A stretch of 64,000 nucleotides of DNA, from positions 20,091 through 84,090 of the forward strand of contig CAJTGJ010000021.1 in assembly GCA_910575695.1 (NCBI GenBank). The letters run 5' to 3'. Below the pieces are notes generated by a model. That model had not been told where the DNA came from and searched no databases. It saw nothing but the letters and a program-made list of their open reading frames with translations. Made by a program: the position numbers and the translations under genes. This DNA is from Oscillospiraceae bacterium. GTDB lineage: Bacteria > Bacillota > Clostridia > Oscillospirales > Oscillospiraceae. Position 1 is the first letter of the stretch; the number at the start of each line of letters is the position of its first letter. Of this stretch, positions 23,483 to 32,007 are shown in pieces.

Positions 23483-25828
23483 TCAAGGGGTTGGGTCCGG
23501 TTTCTTCCTGTTTTTTTGGCGCTTGAAATAGTTTTTTATGTTAGACAGCGCAAGCCCAAGCGCCGCCAGCGCCCCCAGCCCGACGCCGGGAGCCAGCCCC
23601 GGGGCGATGTACCTCAGCTCCACCTCGTGGGCCCCGGCCTGGACGTCTACCTGCAAAAACGTGTCCAGCCACCGCCCGGTGTCCACCCGAACCCCGTCCA
23701 CATAGGCCCTCCAGCCGTCCTCGGCGGGGATGGTGGTCAGCAGAGGCCGGGCCCGGTCCGTCTCCGCGGTGAGGCGCACCCGGCCGTTTTTCTCCACCGA
23801 GGCGACCTCCGCGCCGTTCACCTGCTCCACCGCGTCGTGCAGGGCCGCGTGGTCCAGCTCCCAGAGCTGCCCGGTCCAGCCGGAGGCGTGCCGCACGGTG
23901 ACGGTCCACGCCTCCCCCACAGGGGGTGTGCCGATGTAGTGGACAGAGGCGGCCTCGGAGGAGCCAAGCTCCAGCACCCGCTCCCCGTTCACCAGCACCT
24001 CCCGCAAACCGCTGGCGGACAAGTCGGCGTAAAGGGATTTCCCTGTACCCGTGACGGAGAAGGACGTCTCCCCCGTCTGGACGCTGGACTCCGCCTCAGC
24101 CAGGGTGAATACGGCGGTTTCCTCCCCCGCCAGCGAGGACAGAATGCTGTTCTGGCGCTCAAACGGGGTGTCTCCATCCAGCGGCCCGGCCTCGTCTGCC
24201 CCGAAGAAGGCCAGGGGAAGGACATCCAGGTTTTTCCACAGCGTGGTCCCGCCCTCCCGGGCCACCCGCTCGTACCCCGGCGGCATAAGGGAGGGGGCGG
24301 CTACATACCGCACCCCAAGCAGGGCGTCGGTCACCGGGGTGGAGCCGTAATAGGCGCACCACATCCAGCTCTGCGCAAAGCCCAGCTTCCGGGTCAGCTC
24401 GTTCACGTCGTAATTGTACAGGCTGCTGTAGTGGGTGATGCCGGGGTAGCCGAAGGACAGCGGGCTGTTGTGCCCCCGGTCCTCAGCGGCTCCCATGCGG
24501 AAAAACTGGTCTCCGGCGTTTTCCCGCGCCGCCGCCGCCAGCTTGGCATTGGCGGTGTAGTAGTCCCAATACTCCTGATAGGAGGCGGAGCCGTACTGTT
24601 TTTCCAGGTCCGTCAGAATACTCACCGTATTAACCAGCAGTTCAGCCGCGCTCAGGCAGATCAAGGCCGCCGCCACGCAGCGGGACGCCCGGGCCCCGAA
24701 CCGCTTTTTCGTTTTTTTCAGCACCTGGGGCAGGGCCTGCACCGCCAGGTACACCAGGAAAAAGGATGCCACGAAGGCGTACCGGAAGGGGAACCAGTTG
24801 GGCCGCTGGAACAGGTGCCACGCCTTGTCCAGCGGGGAGAGCAGCATGGACGCCGCCAGCGCCAGCAGCACCGCCCCCGCGGCGGTTTTCTCCCGCCGGG
24901 AGAACCGCCGCAGGAAGAAGTACGCCGCCGCCAGCACCAGCGCCGCCGTCCCGCAGAAAATGTATGGCGCGGCGCCGTAGCCGATGGAGCTGTACTGTCC
25001 CGCCCGGAGCTGGCCCAGAAGCTCCAGGGGCGCGCAGGCCAGCAGGCCGTCGTAACCCACGTTGCCGCCGCTGAATTTGCCGTTGAACATGGCCAGGAAG
25101 GTGGGGAGCCACAGCCACGCCGTCAGCCCCAGGGCGCAGGCCGCGCCGCCGAAGAACCTGCACAGTACCTTCCCCAGCGCCTCCTTTTTCGGACGCAGGA
25201 CAAACAGCCGGGCGCACAGGTAGAGGGCGCAGAAAATCCCCACCATGTAGGAGATGTACCAGGTGGAGAGAAAGCAGACAGTGAGCGCCGCCACAAAGGG
25301 CCCCGCGCCCCGCCCGGCCAGGATCCGCTCCAGGGCCAGCAGGATCAGGGGGAGCCAGATTACCGCGTCCAGCCACATGATGCAGATGGCGTAGGCGGCG
25401 TTGTAGGACATCAGCGCGTAGCACACCGCGCCGAATACAACCGCCGCCCCGGGTATGGGGAAGCGCTTTTTGGCAAACAGGGAAAAGGCAAGCCCCGCCA
25501 AAGCGATCTTCAGCGCGGCCAAAAACACCAGCCCTGCCGGCATGGCCTCGTTGGGCACAAGCAGGGTCAATAAAGACAGCGGGCTGGACACATAATAAGA
25601 AAACACCCCGATGTAGCTTGTCCCCAGCGCCTTGGACCAGGAAAAAAACAGGTCCCCGTGTTTCAGCGCACAGAAGAACTCCACATACTGGGTGGACATA
25701 TCGGATATGAGAATTGTCTTGTCCCCCCAGGGGGCCATGCCGGCGGCGGCGAACGCCCACAGCATCACCAGCCCTGGAATAAGAAAGGACAGCGCCGGGA
25801 CCACGGCCCGCTTCAGTCTATTTTTCAT
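23483..25828 (-). CDS. YfhO family membrane glycosyltransferase-like protein
   Basis: 781 residues with about a dozen membrane helices in the first 400 and one near the C-terminus, plus a large outer domain (about 420-740). The conserved start (GDKTILISDMSTQYVEFF) and the WHLFQRPNWFPFRYAF stretch are typical of YfhO. In Bacillus YfhO acts with the GT2 enzyme CsbB to place GlcNAc on lipoteichoic acid outside the cell. Here the partner GT2 is encoded directly upstream with an 11-bp overlap, so a similar two-step wall or lipid glycosylation is likely. The acceptor is unknown. Confidence 0.85.
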   Translation of the reverse strand: MKNRLKRAVVPALSFLIPGLVMLWAFAAAGMAPWGDKTILISDMSTQYVEFFCALKHGDLFFSWSKALGTSYIGVFSYYVSSPLSLLTLLVPNEAMPAGLVFLAALKIALAGLAFSLFAKKRFPIPGAAVVFGAVCYALMSYNAAYAICIMWLDAVIWLPLILLALERILAGRGAGPFVAALTVCFLSTWYISYMVGIFCALYLCARLFVLRPKKEALGKVLCRFFGGAACALGLTAWLWLPTFLAMFNGKFSGGNVGYDGLLACAPLELLGQLRAGQYSSIGYGAAPYIFCGTAALVLAAAYFFLRRFSRREKTAAGAVLLALAASMLLSPLDKAWHLFQRPNWFPFRYAFVASFFLVYLAVQALPQVLKKTKKRFGARASRCVAAALICLSAAELLVNTVSILTDLEKQYGSASYQEYWDYYTANAKLAAAARENAGDQFFRMGAAEDRGHNSPLSFGYPGITHYSSLYNYDVNELTRKLGFAQSWMWCAYYGSTPVTDALLGVRYVAAPSLMPPGYERVAREGGTTLWKNLDVLPLAFFGADEAGPLDGDTPFERQNSILSSLAGEETAVFTLAEAESSVQTGETSFSVTGTGKSLYADLSASGLREVLVNGERVLELGSSEAASVHYIGTPPVGEAWTVTVRHASGWTGQLWELDHAALHDAVEQVNGAEVASVEKNGRVRLTAETDRARPLLTTIPAEDGWRAYVDGVRVDTGRWLDTFLQVDVQAGAHEVELRYIAPGLAPGVGLGALAALGLALSNIKNYFKRQKNRKKPDPTP

Positions 25829-26765
25829 GTGTATTCCCTCCTCCGCTTTCTCTTAAAAGATAGATGGGCCGGCCCTTGACCTCCAAATAGGTTTTTGCCA
25901 GGTACTGCCCCAGAATCCCTACGCAGAACAGCTGGACTCCCGCCAGGAACAGGATGATGCACACCAGCGACGGCCAGCCGAAAGCGCTTCCGCCCCAGAC
26001 CAGCTGCCGCACGACGACAAAGATGATGGCAAAAAAGGCGATCACGCAGAACACCAGCCCCAGCACCGACGCGACGGCCAGCGGCGCGGTGGAAAAGGCG
26101 ATGATGCCGTCCAGGGCGTACACCAGCAGCTTGAAAAAGGACCACTTGCTCTCCCCGGCGGAGCGCTCCACGTTCTCCGTCTCTATCCACTGGGTGCGGA
26201 AGCCCACCCAGGAAAAGATCCCCTTGGAAAAGCGGTTGTACTCGGTGAGCCGCAGGACCGCGTCCACCATCTGCCGCGTCATCAGCCGGAAGTCCCGGGC
26301 GCCGTCCACGATTTCGGTCCGGCTCATTTTGTTGATGACCTTGTAAAACTGCCGGGCGAACCAGGAGCGGATGGGGGGTTCGCCCCGGCGGTCCACCCGC
26401 CTCACCGCCGCACAGTCAAAGGAACCGCCGCGCACCGCCTCCAGCATCTGAGGCAGCAGCTCCGGCGGATCCTGCAAATCTGCATCCATGACGGCCACAA
26501 AATCGCCCCGGGCGTGCTCCAGCCCGGCGAACATGGCCCCTTCCTTGCCGAAATTCCGTGACAGGGCCAGCCAGCGCACCGCGCTGTCTCCCTCCGCAAG
26601 CTTTTTCAGCAGGGGAAGGGTCTGGTCCCGGGAGCCGTCGTCCACGAAAATATACTCCACCCGGATCTCTGGCAGGGCGGCGCACACCGCCGACGTGCGG
26701 GCATAAAAAGACTCCACTGTGGCCTCCTCGTTGAAGCAGGGCACAATGATACTCAACAGTTCCAT
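25818..26765 (-). CDS. Polyprenyl-phosphate glycosyltransferase family 2 (CsbB/GtrB-like)
   Basis: 315 residues from the ATG at 26765 with AAGGAGG. The GT2 catalytic part has VPCFNEE, DDGSRDQT and the MDADLQDPPE metal site; two C-terminal membrane helices follow (about 230-260 and 270-300). The family moves a sugar from a nucleotide donor onto undecaprenyl phosphate at the inner face. The overlapping YfhO gene then uses the lipid-linked sugar outside. The sugar cannot be read from sequence. Confidence 0.9.
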   Translation of the reverse strand: MELLSIIVPCFNEEATVESFYARTSAVCAALPEIRVEYIFVDDGSRDQTLPLLKKLAEGDSAVRWLALSRNFGKEGAMFAGLEHARGDFVAVMDADLQDPPELLPQMLEAVRGGSFDCAAVRRVDRRGEPPIRSWFARQFYKVINKMSRTEIVDGARDFRLMTRQMVDAVLRLTEYNRFSKGIFSWVGFRTQWIETENVERSAGESKWSFFKLLVYALDGIIAFSTAPLAVASVLGLVFCVIAFFAIIFVVVRQLVWGGSAFGWPSLVCIILFLAGVQLFCVGILGQYLAKTYLEVKGRPIYLLRESGGGNTHEK

Positions 26766-26799
26766 GGGAGGGCCTCCTTTCCGGTATATGAACCTGAAT

Positions 26800-26828
26800 A
26801 TTTTACCATGGCCCGTCTCCACTGTCAA
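26800..26828 (-). promoter_or_regulatory. Promoter of the csbB-like/yfhO-like operon
   Basis: Minus strand: -35 TTGACA, 17-bp spacer, -10 TAAAAT, 35 bp upstream of the ATG. Confidence 0.75.
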
Positions 26829-26910
26829 ACAGAGGCCAATGGAGGCGCTTCAGCCCGGGGGCGCTGCGACAGACCTGCGCCGCGGCGCAAACCGGGCGGG
26901 AAACGGCAAA

Positions 26911-26936
26911 CGGCCGGAGCCAAAAGGCTCCGGCCG
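26911..26936 (-). terminator. Terminator after the rubredoxin gene
   Basis: The stem CGGCCGGAGCC / GGCTCCGGCCG has a 4-base loop, 13 bp beyond the rubredoxin stop; the T-run on the minus strand is weak (TTTGCCGTTT). Confidence 0.6.
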
Positions 26937-26948
26937 CCGTACGTTTTG

Positions 26949-27104
26949 TTACGCGGGGGAAAAGGCATCCTTGCCCAGGCCGCACACCGGGCACACCCAG
27001 TCGTCGGGGATGTCGGCAAAGGCGGTGCCGGGGGCAATGCCGCCGTCGGGGTCGCCCACCGCAGGGTCGTACTCCCAGCCGCACACACAAACGTATTTTT
27101 CCAT
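26949..27104 (-). CDS. Rubredoxin with a shortened first metal knuckle
   Basis: 51 residues, the normal rubredoxin size. The second knuckle CPVCG and the [11 protein letters not shown] and [11 protein letters not shown] stretches are canonical. The first knuckle reads C6-V-C8-G, one residue shorter than the usual CxxCG. Rubredoxins carry one iron on four cysteines and shuttle electrons to oxidoreductases, often in oxygen defence. GGAGA precedes the ATG, and a perfect promoter (27137-27165) and a terminator frame it as a single-gene unit. Confidence 0.9.
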   Translation of the reverse strand: MEKYVCVCGWEYDPAVGDPDGGIAPGTAFADIPDDWVCPVCGLGKDAFSPA

Positions 27105-27136
27105 GGCTTTCGTCTCCTTATCTTCAGGGTAAAAAA

Positions 27137-27165
27137 ATTATAGCCGCCGCGGGGCTTATTGTCAA
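27137..27165 (-). promoter_or_regulatory. Consensus sigma-A promoter of the rubredoxin gene
   Basis: Minus strand: -35 TTGACA, 17-bp spacer, -10 TATAAT, a perfect match to consensus; 33 bp upstream of the ATG. Confidence 0.88.
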
Positions 27166-27299
27166 CCGCTTCGGGAAAAAACGACCTGTTTTTCCAGCAA
27201 ATCCAAATCCCGCCGCGCATAGAACCGGGCCAAACTTCACATCCTTCCATCATACGGGCAGGAAAAAGCGCCCGAGTATATACGGAAAGAGGTTACGCC

Positions 27300-28433
27300 A
27301 TGAAACGAATAGCCGCCCTCGCGCTGGCGCTGCTGTGCCTTCTGCCGGCCAGGGCTTACGCCGCCCCGGCGGAAATAACGGCCCCCTCCGCCATCCTGAT
27401 GGAAAAAACCACCGGCTCCATCCTGTATGAGCAGGAGGCCGCCGCCCAATACGAGCCCGCCTCCGTCACCAAGATCATGACGCTGCTGCTGGTGATGGAG
27501 GCCATTGACAGCGGGAGCCTGGGCTGGGACGATATGGTCACCGCCTCCCCCCACGCCATCTCCATGGGCGGGTCCCAGATCTGGCTGAAGGAAAACGAGC
27601 AGATGTCCGTCCGGGACATGGTCAAGGCGGTGACGGTGGTGTCCGCCAACGACTGCGCCGTGGCCCTGGCCGAGCACCTGGCGGGCAGTGAGGCCGCCTT
27701 TGTGGAGCGCATGAACCAGCGGGCCGCAGAGCTGGGCATGGAACGCACCGCCTTTAAAAACTGCACTGGACTGCCCGCCGAGGGGCACCTGACCTGCGCC
27801 CTGGACATCGCGCTGATGAGCCGGGAGCTGATTTTGAACCACCCCGCCATCCGGGAGTTCTCCACCATCTGGATGGACACGCTCCGGGACGGCGCGTTCC
27901 AGCTGTCCAACACCAACAAGCTGATTTTCTACTACGATGGGGCCACGGGCCTGAAAACCGGCTTCACCGACACGGCGCTGTACTGCCTGTCCGCCACGGC
28001 GGAGCGGGACGGCATGGAGCTGATCGCCGTGGTGATGCACGCCCCCACCTCCAACGACCGGTTTGACAGCGCCAAGGCCCTGCTGAGCTACGGCTTCGCC
28101 AACTACGCCATCACCCCGGTGTACCCGGACCAGGCCATCCCGCCGGTGTCCGTCCTGCTGGGGGAGCGGGACACGGTACAGCCCGTCACCCAGCGTGAGT
28201 GCTCCATCCTGCTGGAAAAGAGCAAATCGGGGAACGTCACCACCCAGCTGGAGCTGTGTGAGAGCGTGGAGGCCCCGGTGGAGCCGGGCCAGAAGCTGGG
28301 CGAGCTGAAGGTGCTGGTGGACGGACAGCAGGTGGACGCCATCGGCCTGATCGCCGCCGACGGCGTGGAGCGGCTGAGCATCGGCGGTATTTTCAAGCGA
28401 TTTTTAAACGCTCTGTTTCTGCAAAACACCTGA
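27300..28433 (+). CDS. D-alanyl-D-alanine carboxypeptidase (penicillin-binding protein, DacF-type)
   Basis: 377 residues from the ATG after AGAGG. A signal peptide (1-21) is followed by the serine peptidase S11 domain with all three active-site motifs: SVTK (55-58), SAN (115-117) and KTG (219-221). A PBP5-like C-terminal beta domain ends in an amphipathic helix (KRFLNALFLQ) that would attach it to the membrane. It trims the terminal D-Ala of peptidoglycan stem peptides. The sporulation-specific role of DacF in Bacillus cannot be assumed; I found no clear sigma-F site. Convergent with murC. Confidence 0.9.
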   Translation: MKRIAALALALLCLLPARAYAAPAEITAPSAILMEKTTGSILYEQEAAAQYEPASVTKIMTLLLVMEAIDSGSLGWDDMVTASPHAISMGGSQIWLKENEQMSVRDMVKAVTVVSANDCAVALAEHLAGSEAAFVERMNQRAAELGMERTAFKNCTGLPAEGHLTCALDIALMSRELILNHPAIREFSTIWMDTLRDGAFQLSNTNKLIFYYDGATGLKTGFTDTALYCLSATAERDGMELIAVVMHAPTSNDRFDSAKALLSYGFANYAITPVYPDQAIPPVSVLLGERDTVQPVTQRECSILLEKSKSGNVTTQLELCESVEAPVEPGQKLGELKVLVDGQQVDAIGLIAADGVERLSIGGIFKRFLNALFLQNT

Positions 28434-28468
28434 CCCATTTGTGCCCCATGACCGAATCCCGCCGTAGG

Positions 28469-28486
28469 GGAGGGGCTTGCCCCTCC
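28469..28486. repeat. GGAGGGGC palindrome (intergenic repeat)
   Basis: GGAGGGGC-TT-GCCCCTCC lies downstream of the carboxypeptidase gene. It is the second copy of the repeat at 9545-9564. Confidence 0.7.
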
Positions 28487-28511
28487 TTTGGGGCAGAGGG
28501 CAGGGTGCCAC

Positions 28512-28551
28512 AAAAAACGGCCCGTCCGGACACCCGGACAGGCCGTTTTTT
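28512..28551. terminator. Bidirectional terminator between dacF-like gene and murC
   Basis: The stem AAACGGCC..GTCCGG / CCGGAC..GGCCGTTT has A/T runs on both sides and overlaps the murC stop codon. Confidence 0.85.
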
Positions 28552-29929
28552 ATGTTTCGTTCACCAATGCCTCTCCAGCCAGATAAATATCCCCCGCGCC
28601 CACCGTGAGGAGCAGGTCCCCCGGCTGGGCGATCTCCCGCAGCTTTTCGGTGACGTCCGCCAGCGTGGGGCAGTAAACGCTCCCCGGGATTTTCGCCGCC
28701 AGATCGGCGGAGGAAATCCCAATGTCGTTGTCCTCCCGGGCGGCGAAGATTTCCGCCAGAATGGTGACGCTGGGCCGCTTGAGCACCTCCACGAAATCGT
28801 CGAACAGCTCGTGGGTGCGGGAGTAGGTGTGGGGCTGGAAAGCGCACACCACCCGCTTGTGCCCCAGCGCCGCCGCCGTGTCGAACAGGGAGGCCAGCTC
28901 GCCGGGGTGGTGGGCGTAGTCGTCGCACAGCTCCGCGCCATTGTACGATCCCTTGTACTCGAACCGCCGCCCGGGCAGGCGGAAGTCCCGCATCCCGTCC
29001 TCCACCGCCTTCCCGGGCAGGCCCAGGGCGATGGCGGCGGCGGATGCCGCCAGGGCGTTCTTCACATTATGCATCCCCGGCACGGACAGGTCCAGATGGG
29101 CGTACTTCTCCCCCCGGTACACCACGTCAAAGGAACCGAAGCCCTGGTCCATGGTGAGGTTTGACCCGTGTACGTCTCCCTGCTCCACGCCGAAGGTCAT
29201 GACGGGCCGGGTCTCCCCTTCCAGGGCGGCCATGGTGTTCTCATCCTCGCAGTTGGCCACGATCAGGCCGTTTTCCGGCACCCGGTCGGCAAACTTCCGG
29301 AAGGATTTCTCCACATCGGCCAGGTCCTTGAAAAAGTCCAGGTGGTCGGCCTCCACGTTCAGGATCACCGCCACGGTGGGGTAAAAGGACAAAAACGAGT
29401 TGCAGTATTCGCAGGACTCCAGGATGATGGTGTCCCCGTGCCCCACCCGGTGGCAGGCCTCCAGCAGGGGCAGGGTGCCGCCGATCATCACCGTGGGGTC
29501 GGCCTGGGCCGCCATGAAAATGTGGGTGCACATGGAGGTGGTGGTGGTTTTCCCGTGGGTGCCCGAGATGCAAAGGGCGTTTTTGTAGTCCCGCATGATG
29601 GCCCCCCAGGCCTGGGCGCGTTCAAATACGGGGATGCCCGCCTCCAGGGCGGCGGCGATCTCCGGGTTGCTGTCGTGGACGGCGGCGGTGCGCACCACGC
29701 AGTCCGCACCCTGGATGCTCTCGGACCGGTGGCCGATGACCACCTCGATGCCCAGCTTCCGCAGGTGGAGGACGGTGGCGCTCTCCTTCTGGTCCGAGCC
29801 GGTGACCTTCACCCCCGTCCCGTGGAGCACCTCCGCCAGGGACGCCATGGACACCCCGCCGATGCCCACCAGATGCGCCCGTTTCCCGGGCTGTAAATAG
29901 TCGCGGATATTTTTCGTTTCCATACTCAT
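28550..29929 (-). CDS. murC: UDP-N-acetylmuramate--L-alanine ligase
   Basis: 459 residues, normal for MurC. An N-terminal Rossmann domain (VGIGGVSMASLAEVL), the ATP loop GTHGKTTTTSM, the UDP-MurNAc region ESCEYCNSFL and the C-terminal DDYAHHPGEL and AFQPHTYSRT stretches are all present. It adds the first amino acid to the peptidoglycan precursor in the cytosol. ATGs at 29929 and 29923 are both possible; the second has better spacing to TGGGG. It is monocistronic here, outside any mur/dcw cluster. Confidence 0.95.
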   Translation of the reverse strand: MSMETKNIRDYLQPGKRAHLVGIGGVSMASLAEVLHGTGVKVTGSDQKESATVLHLRKLGIEVVIGHRSESIQGADCVVRTAAVHDSNPEIAAALEAGIPVFERAQAWGAIMRDYKNALCISGTHGKTTTTSMCTHIFMAAQADPTVMIGGTLPLLEACHRVGHGDTIILESCEYCNSFLSFYPTVAVILNVEADHLDFFKDLADVEKSFRKFADRVPENGLIVANCEDENTMAALEGETRPVMTFGVEQGDVHGSNLTMDQGFGSFDVVYRGEKYAHLDLSVPGMHNVKNALAASAAAIALGLPGKAVEDGMRDFRLPGRRFEYKGSYNGAELCDDYAHHPGELASLFDTAAALGHKRVVCAFQPHTYSRTHELFDDFVEVLKRPSVTILAEIFAAREDNDIGISSADLAAKIPGSVYCPTLADVTEKLREIAQPGDLLLTVGAGDIYLAGEALVNET

Positions 29930-29979
29930 TACCCCATATAAAAATGCGTCACGGCCGCATTTCTCAATTTCAGCACCTT

Positions 29980-30008
29980 ATTATATCTTGCCCCGCGGGA
30001 AAATGCAA
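29980..30008 (-). promoter_or_regulatory. Sigma-A promoter of murC
   Basis: Minus strand: -35 TTGCAT, 17-bp spacer, -10 TATAAT. Just upstream lies a small dyad, CCTATA-N7-TATAGG (30009-30027), possibly an operator. Confidence 0.75.
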
Positions 30009-30070
30009 CCTATAAAATCAGTATAGGCGGGGGAAACAGGATTTAGACGGGAAGGACGGGCCATGCCGCG

Positions 30071-30118
30071 AAAAAAATGGGGGACGGTCCGGCAGTCAAA
30101 CCCGCCGGACCGTCCCCG
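30071..30118 (-). terminator. Terminator after the DUF1700-DUF4097 gene
   Basis: A long stem (GGGGACGGTCCGGC / GCCGGACCGTCCCC type) is followed by ATTTTTTT on the minus strand. Confidence 0.85.
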
Positions 30119-30128
30119 TCCCTCTCCG

Positions 30129-31262
30129 TCAGCCCTTCTGGCCCGTATAGAAGCATACATAGATATCGCCTGCGTCGGTCTCCACATTCAGCTTGTAGGG
30201 CTGGCTGCCCTTCTGCTCCGCCTTTTGGCCGAAGTGTGTGTCGTTTATGAGTATATTGCCCATGTCGGACTCCAGCTCAAAGGAGCACTCCTCCTGCCAG
30301 CAGTTCAGGTTGACTTCCACCTGGCCCACATCGGCCTCCAGGTCCATCTCCAGGCCCTCCCAAAGCTCGCCGAGGCCCAGGGCGATATCGCCGACATCGG
30401 CGGTCAGCTCCAGCTTTTGGGTATGGCGCACTTCATAGCACTGCACATCGCCCGCCTGGGACTCCAGCGTTATCTTCTCTGCGATAACGCTGGCCACATA
30501 CACATCGCCCAGCTCGGTTTTAATGCTGATCTTCTCCAGCGGGACGCCCTCGGGCACGGTGATATCCACGCTCGGGCCCTCGCCGCCCGACGCGGCCAAG
30601 CCTGTCAGCATGGTAATATATGCCGGGTCATCGGTCTCCTGAATTTTGAGGGTGCTGTCCTCCACGTACCAATTCACAAAGCTGCCCGTGCCGTTGATCG
30701 ACAGGGTGAAGTCATTCCCCTCCGTCACCGTGATACTGCCCAGCTCAATGCTGCAGTCGATGGAATTGAAGGGCTCCAGCCAACCGTCCTCCATGTTCCA
30801 GAAGCCGTTGATATGGACCTCCTCGCCCTCCTGGTAAGCGAAAGCGCCGGGGAACTCCTCCACAGGCGCAAAACCGTAATTCTCCACCACGGACCCCACA
30901 GCGACCTGGGCTTCACCACTCACCGAGCGGCCGGCAAACTGAGACGCCAGCATTCCCACCGACACCGCCGCAATGGCCACACACGCTATTGTTCCCGCCA
31001 GCACGAAGGGCCACACCTTTGTCCTTTTCCTCGGGGGGACCCAGGAATTGGCCGCCTCCTGGGAGACGTAGCCGCCCTCCACCGCCAGACGGCAGGACAG
31101 CGCCCAGGGGTCGCCCAGCTCGGCCACCACCTCGCCCTCCCGCCCGGGACCGGCCTCGTCAAAATATTCCGCGTAGTAGCGCAGGATGTCCTGCCGCTCA
31201 CGCTCGGGCACCCAGCGGGCCAGCCCTTCCGCCAGCTCAGCCAAATAGGTGATCTTGTCCAT
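30129..31262 (-). CDS. DUF1700-like/DUF4097 fusion membrane protein
   Basis: 377 residues from the ATG at 31262; an ATG at 31268 overlaps the GGAGG site. Residues 1-70 form a helical DUF1700/HAAS-like domain (YYAEYFDEAG, then ELGDPWALSCRLA), a membrane helix spans about 85-107, and the rest is a DUF4097-type beta-solenoid with repeated DVGDI/ETDAGDI steps. This fusion is the standard partner of PadR-type regulators in Firmicutes and may sense envelope stress. The gene overlaps padR by 26 bp, so translation is coupled. Confidence 0.82.
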   Translation of the reverse strand: MDKITYLAELAEGLARWVPERERQDILRYYAEYFDEAGPGREGEVVAELGDPWALSCRLAVEGGYVSQEAANSWVPPRKRTKVWPFVLAGTIACVAIAAVSVGMLASQFAGRSVSGEAQVAVGSVVENYGFAPVEEFPGAFAYQEGEEVHINGFWNMEDGWLEPFNSIDCSIELGSITVTEGNDFTLSINGTGSFVNWYVEDSTLKIQETDDPAYITMLTGLAASGGEGPSVDITVPEGVPLEKISIKTELGDVYVASVIAEKITLESQAGDVQCYEVRHTQKLELTADVGDIALGLGELWEGLEMDLEADVGQVEVNLNCWQEECSFELESDMGNILINDTHFGQKAEQKGSQPYKLNVETDAGDIYVCFYTGQKG

Positions 31263-31572
31263 GTCCATCCTCCTTCAAAATCCAATCCACGCCGCCGCGG
31301 AATCTGACCCACTCCTGCCGCAGCTCCTTCAGGTAGCCCTGCCCGGGGGGCGTGATGGCGTAATACCTGCGGTTGCGGCCCTGGTAGGGCCTGTCATAAA
31401 CGGTGAGCAGCTGCTCCTTCTGCAGCCGCCGGAGCACCGGGTACAGGGTGGATTCCGAGATATCCAGCCGCTCCTTCACCTGCTGGGTCAGCACGTAGCC
31501 GTAAGCGTCCCCCCGGGACAACACCGCCAGCACGCAGCTGTCCAATAATTGGGGGCCCATCGCGAAAGCCAT
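31237..31572 (-). CDS. PadR family transcriptional regulator
   Basis: 111 residues from the ATG at 31572, which follows AAGGAGG. The winged helix shows the PadR pattern: LDSCVLAVLSRGDAYGYVLTQQV, then SESTLYPVLRRLQKEQLLT, then NRRYYAITPPGQGYL. The frame stays open upstream through the repeat region, but the ribosome site marks the real start. PadR proteins usually repress their own operon; a TATA-rich dyad overlapping the -10 (31862-31882) is a good operator candidate. Confidence 0.9.
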   Translation of the reverse strand: MAFAMGPQLLDSCVLAVLSRGDAYGYVLTQQVKERLDISESTLYPVLRRLQKEQLLTVYDRPYQGRNRRYYAITPPGQGYLKELRQEWVRFRGGVDWILKEDGHGQDHLFG

Positions 31573-31590
31573 GCTACCCCTCCTTTCGTC

Positions 31591-31856
31591 GTCGCAAAGT
31601 CCGTTCCATTCCGTTTCCGCCTGCCGGCGAAAACTCCATTCCACTCCCTTGCTCCTCCTCCCCCCACAAAGCCCAAGGGCGGCTTTGCGGGGACCCCTTT
31701 CTTTGTCGCAAAGTCCGTTCCATTCCGTTTCCGCCTGCCGGCGAAAACTCCATTCCACTCCCTTGCTCCTCCTCCCCCCCACAAAGCCCAAGGGCGGCTT
31801 TGCGGGGACCCCTTTCTTTGTCGCAAAATCCGTTCCATTCCGTTTCCGCCTGTCAT
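31591..31856 (-). repeat. 114/115-bp tandem repeat in the padR leader
   Basis: Two full units (31591-31704, 31705-31819) and a partial third (31820-31856) are almost identical; they differ by one C in a C-run and a few substitutions near the ends. The unit carries a purine-rich GGAGGAGGAG stretch on the minus strand and GTCGCAAAGTCCGTTCC at its start. It lies between the padR promoter and padR ATG, so it is transcribed as a leader of about 285 nt. I see no function in it. Confidence 0.85.
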
Positions 31857-31861
31857 GGTCT

Positions 31862-31893
31862 ATATTATATAGCGTATAATATTAGTCTGTCAA
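31862..31893 (-). promoter_or_regulatory. Promoter and operator-like dyad of the padR operon
   Basis: Minus strand: -35 TTGACA, 18-bp spacer, -10 TATAAT. The dyad ATATTATA-N5-TATAATAT (31862-31882) covers the -10 and fits an autorepressor site. Confidence 0.7.
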
Positions 31894-31932
31894 TATGGAA
31901 TGAGGCACTTTTAAAATTTCTTAAAAAATGGC

Positions 31933-31970
31933 AAAAGAAGCGCCCCCCTCATGGGGGGCGCTTCTTTTCC
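31933..31970 (-). terminator. Terminator after fapA
   Basis: The stem AAGCGCCCCCC / GGGGGGCGCTT has a 4-base loop and flanking AAAAG and CTTTT. Confidence 0.8.
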
Positions 31971-32007
31971 ATACCCGCGGCGGCATTCCCAGCCGCGTTC
32001 CAACAGG

